Position numbers and translations under genes: made by a program. From Trametes villosa (lineage: Eukaryota > Basidiomycota > Agaricomycetes > Polyporales > Polyporaceae), in contig PUDQ02000005.1 in assembly GCA_002964805.2 (NCBI GenBank), forward strand, positions 62,001 to 126,000: a DNA stretch of 64,000 nt. The letters run 5' to 3'. Of the stretch, positions 10,085-20,099 are shown piece by piece. Below the pieces are notes generated by a model that saw only the letters and a program-made list of their open reading frames with translations, searched no databases and was not told the DNA's origin. Within the stretch, counting starts at the first letter, position 1. Each line of letters begins with the position of its first letter.

Positions 10085-10385
10085 CTCAGATGACGGAGCT
10101 TCGAGGAAGCTCGCACGTCGAGCTCTGGGAGCTCGGAGCTGTCGGTGTGAGCTCGTTCGGAGCTCGGCGTGCTCGCGAGGAGCTCAGCCGTGCTCATGGG
10201 GAGCTCCGCCGAGCTCGCGGGGAGCTCAAGCGGCAGAGTCCATGCGCTCGCGGAGCTCCGAGAAGACGCGAGCTCGGCGCCTGAGCTCCTGGAGGCGCGA
10301 GCTCGGCGCTGCTGGAGGCGTGAGCTCGAGCAGAGCGCGGGCTGAAGCGCTCGCGTACACAGAAGAGCTCGCGAGCTCACGCGGG
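10085..10385. repeat. Cluster of GAGCTC palindromes
   Basis: Over about 300 bp the hexamer GAGCTC or near copies (GGAGCTC, GAGCTCG, CGAGCTC) occurs well over a dozen times at irregular spacing of 10-35 bp, for example in GTCGAGCTCTGGGAGCTCGG. The motif is its own reverse complement, so both strands read alike. No coding frame fits it. It lies just after the truncated Tnp2-like gene. Confidence 0.75.
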
Positions 10386-10409
10386 GGGCACGAGTTAGCA
10401 AAGTCCGGT

Positions 10410-10610
10410 GTTTGGTCGGCGGCGTGCGCGAGCGCGGTCTGCGCGAACTAGGTCGGCGGCGTGCGCGAGCGCGGTGTGCGCGCACTGGCTGGGTTGTGCG
10501 TGCGGGCGAGTTGGTTGCGTTGCGCCGGCGGCGCGCGTGCGCGAGCGAGGTCCGCGCGAACTGACTGGGTCGCGCGGAGGCGTGCGTGCGCGAACGGACG
10601 AGCGAGGTAT
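10410..10610. repeat. Tandem GCGTGCGCGAGCG repeat tract
   Basis: Diverged copies of GGCGTGCGCGAGCGCGGT and of GCGCGAACT followed by a GGTCG stretch alternate through the tract, with intervening GCGTGCGGGCGAG variants. The tract follows the GAGCTC cluster directly. No gene is seen. Confidence 0.6.
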
Positions 10611-10659
10611 GGGAGGAGAGCGGGGACATGCCGGCTGCGCGCAAGGGTACTCACTATCT

Positions 10660-11015
10660 GGGCGGGAAGCAGGTTTCCTGTCGCAAAGATGTTCGTATAA
10701 TGGATCGGACGAGGAACAGGATTCCTGTTCCCAAGCTGTTCAGAACCGGAAACGGTACATGAACGAGTTTGGATGGTTCGGGTTCGGAACAGCGGCGCAA
10801 CAGGATATCTGACCTGTGATTGGCTCCTGAGCAGTTCCGGACCGGAACCAGGAAACCAAGCTCAGGACCTGAACAGGGCCTGGGAATGACGTCAACAGGT
10901 TACCTGGTTCAGGCACTGAACCATTCTGGGAGCAAGCGCCGTGACAGGAGACCAGTTACTGAACTAGTCACAAGCCTGTTCCGGAGGGTAACATGGGCCA
11001 ATGCCCCTCGTGAAT
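10660..11015. repeat. Stretch dense in short inverted repeats (CAGG/CCTG and GGTTC/GAACC)
   Basis: Short palindromes crowd this stretch: CAGGTTTCCTG, GAACAGGATTCCTGTTC, GTTCCGGACCGGAAC, CAGGTTACCTG and GGTTCAGGCACTGAACC. It ends exactly where homology to the DUF6533 array begins, near 11016. It may be a small non-coding element or the scar of an insertion that cut off the first array copy. No gene is seen. Confidence 0.5.
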
Positions 11016-11567
11016 GAGGGTCAGCACCCCCAGCATGATGGTCACCCAGGTAACTGCAGTACAACTTCTCGGGGATTCAGGGTCAGGAGTGCACGACATT
11101 TACAACCTCGGAGAAAGGTGCTGACCTCTGCGGGAGATGCGTGTCCGTCAGCCAGGTTGCTCAGCAATATGACGATCCCACGCACAGTGTCGGACATTGC
11201 GGGGAGGGTTGCAAATGGCCAGATATTCTCGAGTAGAGGCATATATCTGATGTATAAATACAGCACTCGCGAGAGCCTGCGAGATGACTTCGACGGTCGC
11301 CAGACATACTGGACCTCCTTATCGATGCACAGTAAGGCATCGTACAGGAGTAGCGCTGTGCCCAAAACGAATAAGCAATCCACTGTACTCCAGTGTGAGA
11401 GAGGGTATCTCAAACAGAAGACGTACCCGCAATCGCGTAGGCTATGGTGACTCCCGTTCTCCTACTCATTATTATCAGTCATGCTCAACTATCTGGTGTT
11501 CCGCTACTTACAGCCCCTGATACTCGGCCGCTAGTGCTGCAACATCCGCAGGGGAGACCGAAGACAT
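11016..11567 (-). pseudogene. DUF6533 membrane protein, copy 1, 3' truncated
   Basis: The gene starts at ATG 11567 (MSSVSPADVAALAAEYQ), followed by a GTAAGT donor. The DUF6533 core reads TALLLYDALLCIDKEVQYVW, then SRRLSRVLYLYIRYMPLLEN, the usual hydrophobic helix, 'D-E-x-x-x-x-W' step and 'RY-P' step of this fungal multi-spanning membrane family of unknown function. Homology to the other copies ends abruptly near 11016, so the later transmembrane segments and the cytoplasmic tail are gone. A TAA also falls in the frame expected for the next exon. It is therefore a truncated pseudogene although its promoter and first exons are kept. Confidence 0.7.
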
Positions 11568-11655
11568 GCCTATGGACGCCAGGAGAAGTAAGCTCGTAGC
11601 GTAACTGGTGAAAGCGAGGGCTGGGAGACGAGTGACATTGTTTCTTTTAGCCGCA

Positions 11656-11663
11656 GTTTTATA
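11656..11663 (-). promoter_or_regulatory. TATA box of DUF6533 copy 1
   Basis: TATAAAAC on the minus strand, about 90 bp before the ATG at 11567. The same octamer stands at a matching place before copies 2, 3 and 4, which supports its being the core promoter. Confidence 0.6.
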
Positions 11664-11949
11664 CAGAAATGCGTCCAGCTTGCGGTGGTCGCAGTGTCAC
11701 AACCCTCCGCAAACCATCGCTTCGTGCCGCCATTTGCCATCGTCTCGAGCACGAGGACAGTCAGTTGCATCGCGCTGTTGAGATAGATGAGACATCTCCG
11801 AGCCACGCCTCGTACGACCTCCCATGTGCCGACTCGGAATAGTTCACCTGAGGGGTGCACTCCTTTGCACTCGCACAGGGGCGCAACGCTGCCTTGACGC
11901 GCATGAATACAGCGACTACATCTTTGCAGCGTGCTCGCCAAGACGACCT

Positions 11950-13640
11950 GCATGCCCGGAAGATGTTCGCCGGTTCACGAGACGTACCTATGCACAATGT
12001 TAGATCTAATGTTCGAGATGTGTACGCGCTTTCGAATGCAACCTCATATTTTGCGAGCCATGCCCACGGGACCCGGGCGTGTAGCAGGAAGAGGCTCTAG
12101 TTTGCACATCGGATGGCGAAGATGCCCTAGCGTCGCGCCGTGTTGATACATTCTGGAAGCAATGTCGATCAGACAGATGCTTATTAGCGTAACGTACGTT
12201 ACATATCCGAGACTTCAGGCCGTCGCTTCGCGGTCAAGCTTCAGTATATTTTGTGGCCTTGTAGAACCCCGCGCGCATGAGCTCTCGGAGGTTGATCAGA
12301 AGCGATAGCCACGACACACCTCGAAAATGGTGCGAACATATGACCTGATCAGAGGCTACGCCGTGTTGCTCCTCTGCGGTTCCCACACCGTGGTCAATGT
12401 TCCCAACCGGGGGTTGTCGTGTTGCGCGGAGTAGACACCGCAACCGCGGGATGGCCGACGGTTCTACAACCACGGCTCTGGGATGATGCATCTGCGTTGA
12501 GTCTTAGCGGACGCTGACAGATTGCCACGGACCTCGGTTGCGTGCTCTGTGCGATCTGTCGGTGTGGTATGGGTGGTGCAGGGTATCGAGATGGATGATA
12601 CACCGCCGCATCTAGGCGCTGTTGGTTGGGATACGCCGCGCCCGACATCCTTGTCGCCATACGGACGTCGAGGTTACGTATAGCGACCTCGATGCATTCT
12701 TGAAGAGCTCGACTGAGAGAGAGCAGACAGCACGATGATATGAGCTCATTGCGGTGAATAGTTAATGAGATATGAGAGATGTCGACGGGAGCGAGAGTGA
12801 GTGCGTGAGGGACATCCGCGAGGGATGGCGCTCGTTGCTGATTTGGTGGCGGCTTTTGCCGGATCCCAGCGCTGGCATTCCCGGGCAGCGAGCTCTGCAT
12901 CGTCGTCTTTCGTCCTCTTACACAGGCTCGTCTTCCGTCCTCTTACACAAGCTCCTTTGTCTCATCAGAATTCTCAGCTTAGCTAGGTGTACTGAACGTC
13001 GGCTCATCGTCTCGATAGGTGATAATAACCTCTAGCTCGCCCGCGGGTGGACATCCTGCGTCCGACGCGGCCATGCTCCACACCACCCTCATCCCTCTCA
13101 CGCTCAGTATCTTACCTCTCCCGGAGTTTCTCCTACCGGCTTCTGACAGTCGGTTTCACTCACACAGCTGCTGCTTACTTTTAAGCTGAGTGTACGCACC
13201 TCGCCGTCGTCTTCTTCCCCCTACTCTTCACCCTCCGGCTCTCAGTCTTCCGCTTCCCGACACACAGGACCACGCAAATTCGGAAAAAATGGTTGCCGGA
13301 CGAGCGCAAGACGCGCCCTCGGACGCAGCCCGCAAGACCTGCATACGCAGCTCGAGCTCTCATGCGCCGATCCGGTATACAGTTCGGCTACAGCTTTGGT
13401 GAGTAACGGGTCTATGACTGGACATCGGGCACTCACGCCGAGCAGATGTAGGTCATGAAGCTGCTTCCCGAGTCCTGACGTGTGGTGTTTGAGGAGACAC
13501 TAGTTGCAGATGGACGCGCAAGGTGCGCCGGTGTGCTGCGCGGTTCAGGTAGAGACGGATGCGCGTTTACCCGCCTCGAGTCCTCCAAGTCAAGGACGCA
13601 TGCTCGCATACGCATTAAAACCCCTGCATCGTGGCCGCAA
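11950..13640. other. Array spacer, unit 1, with membrane-protein-like remnant
   Basis: No intact gene. The first part matches the promoter-distal blocks of units 2 and 3. Around 13190-13600 there is a plus-strand region that matches units 2 and 3, where a hydrophobic stretch followed by DERNTRPR-like text is visible. In this unit only broken pieces of it (a GERKTRPR-like segment and GCAGATGGACGCGCAAGGTGCGC) remain. Its family was not recognised. Confidence 0.4.
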
Positions 13641-13829
13641 GGACGCGCGCGCTGGCACGAGGCAAAGCGGAGACATAAAAGAGGCTCGTAAAGGACGATG
13701 CCGCTATGGAGGCTGACGAGGACGTGGGCACGGTGCTAGAAAAGGTACGGCGGACGGTAACATAACACCAATAACACTTAACAAGTTTATTCCCAGCGAG
13801 ACGGAAACATAGGTTCTCAACTCGGAGCC

Positions 13830-14470
13830 AGGCGCGGAAGTCGGCGAGAATGCGTCTAGTACGCGTCTCCTTAGCGGTCTGCTCGGACTCGCTGACGCGC
13901 GCGACAACGGAGCGCGAGTGTCTGCTTGCGCACTCGCCCGACAGGGGACGACGGCGGGGCTCGCATTGCTCGGGCACGGTAGCCAGGACTCGGAGCCGAC
14001 AGAGCTCTTCAAAACGTATACCGTACCTCGCATGTAACCCCTCTCCTTTCGCGCTCATCTCCTTCGCATAGGCTCACTCGGGCTCTGGCACAGCGGGGCG
14101 TCAAGCTGAAAATTCAGCGGACGACGATGGGCGGTGGCACTTTTGGCCGCGTCCCCTTGGGGGGCACGCATGCGTACGAGCACTCGAAAGCTGCCACAGT
14201 AGAGCACGGGTGAAGACCGCTACTGCGAAGGAGGCAGAGGACGACATTAAGATGGAAGCGCGCGTGGGTGTGGGCGACGCCAGCGTTGCGCTCAAGATAG
14301 GCCGGCAGGCGGCCACGATTTACGAAGGGCTCGTGGGGTACCGGGCGCGCCGTGGTGTGCGCCCGAGGTCGAGGCGGCGTCGGGATGGGACAGCAATAGA
14401 CGTGCAAGGCTGGGCGCACCGGTACGCTCAGTCGCACATTTGGAGGCCAGGGAGTTGAGGCAATCTCCCC
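13830..14470 (+). pseudogene. Extra 3' fragment of the NmrA-like gene
   Basis: This stretch matches the 3' end of the NmrA-like remnant at about 16290-16880 in the same orientation, including ACGCGCGCGACAACGGAGCG, the GAGCTCTTCAAAACGTATAC block encoding ELFKTYT, and the GGCCGGCAGGCGGCCACGAT-type tail. It lies upstream of the longer copy in the same unit, so it is a partial internal duplication. It accounts for much of the extra length of unit 1 (about 8.05 kb against 7.3-7.5 kb). No open frame of useful length remains. Confidence 0.55.
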
Positions 14471-15299
14471 ACGGGTATCACGTATACAGTGTGGATGGGC
14501 CATCGGGCTTTCGCCGCCGCGCTGAGTGACGACCACCCGTTTCAGACAGATGTGTTTGACGCGGAGGTGTGCCCCGCGGTTCAGGTGGCGACGAACGCGC
14601 GTTCTTCGGCCTCGACGCGTCTTAAGTCGCACAAAGATCCTTGGAAGTCGCAAGCATTGCTACGTACCCTCATGAAGGGGTATTCGACCTCAAATAAAAC
14701 ACTTATTGGCACGCGAACGCGATGCTTGTCGGGACGTGTCGCGACTTGACGTGGTCACCTGACCGCGTTGCCGTAAGTAGCCTGAAGCGCTGGTGACGCG
14801 TCGTGCGTGGGCGATCGACAGCAGGCTTGCTCCTCGTACTCCACCACAACTTGCGTCTGCGCTAAGCTTCCCGACGCTGCTCATCCAGTCTCATACTATT
14901 AGCTCTTGGCCTATCCATTCTCCTCTCCGGCTATGCGCACGCTTCGCCATGAGGCGGATTTTCGACCGCGAGCCAACGCAGCCTCGCTCCATGACGCCCC
15001 CGCGCGATGTACATGCGTAGAAGGAACATGGGACTCCTCCTTGCGTAGCGAAATAAACTGAGGAGAAAACGGCATTTTAATTCACAAGGAGGTGTGGCGG
15101 GCACTCGCTGAAGCTTGCGGATGACCGTCTCGCGCTCAGCGACACTTCCCGTCCTTGGTCCACCCTTCAGCACTCAGCCCACAAAGCTCAGCGTGCGCCG
15201 ATACACACCCGTCAAAACTCCACCGTACGCCCTGCATCTCAACACTCAACCTTCTTCACGACTGTCCGGAGCAGCGCCGAAGCCTACCAGCTACATTGG

Positions 15300-16660
15300 C
15301 AACACCAAGTCCACCGCTAGCGCTAGTACGTGCTGGCCCTCGCGCAAGCTCGTCACCGCCGTAGAGGGCCGATCCGGACTCGTCATCACCGAAATGCTCA
15401 CCATCAACGACTTATACGCGAGCAAGTACGCGGAGCTTGCCGCCATCGTCTTCTCCAAGCAGGCCAAGTCTGTCCGGACGGGCTCTAGAGCGCAAAGATG
15501 GATGTGAACCACTCCAAGGACGAGAACGCCGTTGTAGCCGCAATGCCCGTCGTGGACGCATATCTGTTCATCCCGCCCGCGCGCAAGGTGTGTCGCCGCT
15601 TTTTCACCCTTCTCATTGTACCCCGGGCTAACGCGAAGTAAACTCACGCTCATAGGACAAGGCAGCAATCACGCGCACCCTCCCTGATCGCTCTAGGACG
15701 GCCCAACGCATCCAGAATCTCGTCATCCCCTCCAGCTTAGGCGCTGTCTACGTCTCGTACCTCTCCCGGCCGCGCCCGCTCGAGTTCATCGACCTCGAGG
15801 TGCTCGCACACGTCTCCTCCGCGCCCAACCTCCAGACCCTCGGCTTACGTGATTTGCATGGGTTTTCGCTCAGTGGTGCTCCGCTCAGGCGCAAGGCGAG
15901 GGCCGTTTCCCACTGCCAAGCGAGGAGGACCAGAAGCTCGCGTCGGCCGCGCCGGGCGTTGTCGCGCCGGTCGCGGCGAAATGCGTGAGGAGCGGAGGTC
16001 TGTTAGTTGTGGCGGACGAGGTCAGAAGACCGGTGATTGTGGCGACGGGTAGGTATGTCCGAATGCATGTACGCGTATAGGGGGCAGCAAGTGTGCTGAT
16101 CGTGTTTTGTAGGCCGCAATCGACCGCGGGGTCGGAGCTCGCTGTGGCAGCGTCCCAGGCGCTAGGTACAAATATGAAGTGCAACAGCCTAGACGAGTAC
16201 GTGCCGCCCGTCCGTCTGCTCTCATTCGATCCTCAAACACCTGACCATATCAGTCACAGAGAGACGACCAAGCATATTCTCAGGTCGGGGCAGAGCGCGG
16301 AAGTCGCCAAAGGTGCGTCTACGCGTCTCCCAGCATGCCACGCCCACCCACTGACGCGCGCGACGGCAAAGCGCAAGTATTTGCTCACGCACTCGCGCGA
16401 CGCGCGACGACGACGATGCTCGCCTTCTTCGGGCATCGCAGCCAGGATCCCGCCGAGCCCTTCAAGACGTATTCCGTATGTCGTACGTCGTCGTTCTCCT
16501 TTCGATCTCATCTCTTTTTCAGCACTTGCTCACCCGAGTTCTGGCACAGGCGGAGGTTCACCTGAAGAAGCAACGGACGACGATGCACGGCGGTATCCCC
16601 GCCTCCGCCTCCGAGCGCGGCGCGCACGCGCACCACCCTCAAGGATGTCTTCGATGGGGG
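15300..16660 (+). pseudogene. NmrA-like NAD(P)-binding oxidoreductase, copy 1, broken
   Basis: Segments line up with the fungal NmrA-like family: GLVITEMLTINDLYASKYAE, then AAMPVVDAYLFIPPARK before an intron donor, then KAAITRTLPDRSRTAQRIQN, EGRFPLPSEEDQKL, and near the end AGSELAVAASQALG and the SLDEYVPP segment. The first segment and the VVDAYLFIPPARK segment are in different frames (break near 15480), and the LGLRDLHG segment runs out of frame into EGRFPLPS (near 15850). The N-terminal glycine-rich dinucleotide loop is not recognisable. NmrA-like proteins are short-chain-dehydrogenase-fold redox sensors or reductases; this copy cannot make one. The usual 3' continuation (KPKKRRTT-type tail) is seen near 16560 as EVHLKKQRTT. 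Confidence 0.6.
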
Positions 16661-16789
16661 TAAGTAAGAAGACCACTGCTGCGAGGGACGCAGAGGCCGC
16701 CATCGAGATGGTTGCGGGCGTGGATGTAAGCGATGCAGGCGCAGCGCCAGAGCAGGGGCGGCAGACGGTCACGAAGGGCCTGTGAGGCG

Positions 16790-17760
16790 CAAGCCCTGTG
16801 AGGCGCGAGGAGCGCTGTGGTCCACGCCCGAAGCAGAGACGGGGTCAGGATAGGACAGCCACAGGCGTGCAGGATAGCACACCCGCGTGGTCGTGTGGGC
16901 TCCGCATGCATGATCGCGGGGACAGCCGCAGTGCCTTTCTTGTGTATAGCAGACACACAGTATATCCGGACACTCAGTCGAACTTTCCTCTCGCACATTC
17001 AGATGAGCCATGCACCAGTGCCCACATGGCGTGTCGACTCTGATCGGTCGTATTCACACAGGACAAGCCCATTGTGTTCACTGGAGTACTTAGACGCGAT
17101 CCAAGTCGTACGTCGCTCCATGAAGCGTGTTCGTCGTGGCCGATGAATGATTGGTCGCGGTTCTCAACGTTCGAACGGCGCGCCCACACGTCGTTTCCTG
17201 CCGGCTTTTGTTGTCGACATTTACAGTGCGCAAGGATGGGCGTGAGGAAGCGCGTGAAGGCTCTCTCTCTTTGGTGATCTTTGCGCCCCTCCGGTCGCCT
17301 CGTTCCGTGGTGGTCAAGTGTCGCCAGTAAGTCAGTGCACGTCAACGCGGCAGGGGTTATGCAGGGAACATCTGCTTAGCGTTGAGTGAGTAGGGTCCGG
17401 GCGTATGGAACGGGGCTTGAGAAGAAGACTCGGCTGAGCCCGGCAAGAACGAAGACCGTCGCTGGTGCACTCGTAACATGGCATACCTCGTAAGGTGGTA
17501 AGAAGAGACGCGTGAGGTCACCGTAGGCGGCGGGTGCGGGGAGCCAGCCACCAGACGTTCGGTCGGTCAGCTAAAAAGCCGGGAAACACATCAAGGTACA
17601 CTGTTCACCCCAGCGGGACGTCTATGTTGTTGGGAAGTCTGAGAGCAACAAGCCGCTACAAGTTAATATTCACGGGGAATGGTTTCCAAGATATGAGGAG
17701 CCAAGACGAGAGGGGAATACAAGGAGGCAGAACGGTGACCCCACGCGCGCCGTCGGGGCT
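16790..17760. other. Array spacer, unit 1 to unit 2
   Basis: No gene recognised. The block CAAGTCGTACGTCGCTCCAT near 17102 has a counterpart near 31863 (CAAGTCGTACGCCGCTCTCT) in unit 3, where it lies in a 49-codon open frame (31859-32008, rich in Arg/Lys/Glu). In unit 1 that frame is not kept. Confidence 0.4.
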
Positions 17761-19613
17761 TCAAACGTCGTCGCGAACCTGTCCACTCGACGACGCGACC
17801 GGCTGAACGTCCTCCTCCCACACCTCCATCGGCCGCACTGTCTCCATCTCTATACCCGCCTCCTCTTCGTCTCCGCGCTCGGCTGGCTGCACGGGTTCGT
17901 CCTTGAACATCGCCGGGTCGTCCTCATCGAACGAGTGGATGGAGCCTCCAAACGGACGGGCGAACTCCGGGAGCTCGGGCGAGCCTCCGCGGTCCGCGCT
18001 GCCGAGGTCGACGGAGAACGAGGAGGTCGCGGAGCCGCCTCGCTCGAGCCGGTCGTTTGTTTCGTAGAGGGCGAGAAGGAAGCGACTGTTGAGGATCGAG
18101 CTGATTCTGCGCGAAGGGGTATTCGTGGTAAATACTTCCGGTGAGCTTGGAATACAGGGAAAGGAGTGCCCTACGGATCAATGAAAGTCAGGATGTAGTT
18201 TCCTCCACCAGCTCGCGTTGCAATCTGACATGCGCATTCAGATGGAGAGTCAGATGGCATGCATGTAAACGAACACACCGAAAGCACGGCCACAACCATG
18301 TCCACAACATTGAGTGAAACCAGTGTGCTGCATCAAAAACAGCTCAGCGAATCAGAGCCCCACAGTAAGAGTAAGTTCTACCAAAAGTAGACGTTGCCTG
18401 CGAAGTGGTTTAGATTCATAATTGTTAGCATGCGAGAGACGGCGAGTACAAAAAGTGAGCTCCTTTCACCGGTTTCCCACAGGATCCGCTCAAGCGAGGG
18501 TTGTCGAGTCATGGTGTTGTCCATCGAGAGTTGACGGGAGACACGGGTTCGCCGCCAGGTCAAGACAACAGCCAGCGTGTCTGCGAGTATCAGGCAGGAC
18601 CGGGAGGCAAACACCACTGCTCGAGAAGGTGAGCGGCTAAAGTTTCTGCTTTAAGAGCCCATAACGCACATCTGGCGAGTTTTACTGTCAGCATAAGGTG
18701 GACCTATGACAGGCGGTCGAAACAGCCTCTCACCCGGTGTATACTGCAGTACTTTCAGCGTTATAGGTTGTACAACCCACTGGCGGGGGGGGATTCACGG
18801 GGATGACCTGGTACCTTGTACCCTGGGGGAGAAGCAGGATGGCTCAGCGGCATCTACAGCCTGTCCAGCAAAGACAAACTACATACCGCATTGACGAGAA
18901 ACGGGACTATGCTGAGCATCAGCGTGGCCCCCGTCAGAAACTTGTGTTTGCCCGAGAGCGCATAGACTCTCAGAGTGGTAAACACTGGCGTCGGCATGTG
19001 GTGAGCGCATAGGTGTAAGAGCGGTACGGTGAATTGAGCGGCGTACCAGCAGGACCAATGAGGGTCAGCACCCCCAGCATGATGGTCACCCAGGTGACTG
19101 CAGTACAACTTCTCGGGGGTTCAGGGTCAGGGGTACACCTTATATACAGCCTGGAAGGTGAACGCTGACCTCTGCGAGAGATGCATGTCCGTTAGCCGGG
19201 TTGCTCAACCACGTTAGATATTTACTCACAGTGTCTGACATTGCGGGGAGGGTTGCAAATGGCCAGATATTGTATAATAGAGACATGTATCTGATGTACA
19301 GATAGAGCACTCGCGAGAGCCTGCGAGACGACTTCGACGGTCGCCAGACATACAGGACCTCCTTATCGAGGCAGAGTATGGCATCGTACAGGAGTAGCGC
19401 TGTTTCCCAAAACGAATAAGCAATCCACTGTATTCCAGTGTGAGAGAGGGTATCTCAAACAGAAGACGTACCCGCAACTGTGCAACTTACGGTGACGCTC
19501 GCCCTCCTACTCATCAACATCAGTTATGCTCAAACTATCTGGTGTCCCGCTACTTACAGTTCCTGATATTCCGCCACAAGTGCTGCAACATCCGCAGGGG
19601 AGACCGAGGTCAT
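17761..19613 (-). pseudogene. DUF6533 membrane protein, copy 2, with +1 frameshift
   Basis: The start is ATG 19613 (MTSVSPADVAALVAEYQ) and the stop TGA at 17761-17763. Recognisable parts are VFTTLRVYALSGKHKF after an intron, LADTLAVVLTWRRTRVSRQL, NSRFLLALYETNDRLERGG and the acidic cytoplasmic tail ending GQVRDDV. Early in the membrane domain the sequence reads GTTTTGGGAAACAGCGCTAC where copy 3 reads GTTTTGGAAACAGTGCTAC; the extra base throws the following CIDKE-type helix out of frame. Apart from this the later exons are open. Thus one lesion (or one sequencing error) separates it from a full-length gene. DUF6533 proteins are multi-spanning membrane proteins of unknown function, much expanded in mushrooms. 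Confidence 0.65.
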
Positions 19614-19701
19614 GTCTGTGGACGCCAGGAGAAGTAAGCTCGTAGCGTAGACGGTGAGAGCAGGTGCTGGGAGACGAGTAACCTTGTTTCTTGTGTGCGC
19701 A

Positions 19702-19709
19702 GTTTTATA
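19702..19709 (-). promoter_or_regulatory. TATA box of DUF6533 copy 2
   Basis: TATAAAAC on the minus strand, about 89 bp before the ATG at 19613, at the same place as in copies 1 and 4. Confidence 0.6.
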
Positions 19710-20099
19710 CAGGAATGCATCCAGCTCGCGATGGTTGCAAGTTCACAACCCTCCGTCAACCATCGTATCGTGCCGAGATTTGCCATCGTCTAGAGCACCG
19801 AAGACGGTCAGTTACATTGCGAGATAAGCGCGACGACTCCGAGCCACGCCCCTTACGACGTCCCATGCGCCGACTCGGAGTACTACACCCGAGGGGTGCA
19901 CTCCTTTGCACTCGCACAGTTCCGGAAACACAACGCTGCCTTGACGCGCATGACTGCGACGACCACTTCTACTTCAACGGGTTCGCCAAGACAACCTGCA
20001 CGACCGGATTGTGTTCGCCGGTTCACGAGACGTACCTATGCACAATGTTAGATCTAATGTTCGAGATGTGTACAGAGCTTCGGAAGTAGGCTTATCTTT

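Noticed and set aside
12394..12900. 168-codon minus-strand open frame in the array spacer
   Set aside because: The frame is not conserved in the matching spacers of units 2 and 3, and no domain is seen.
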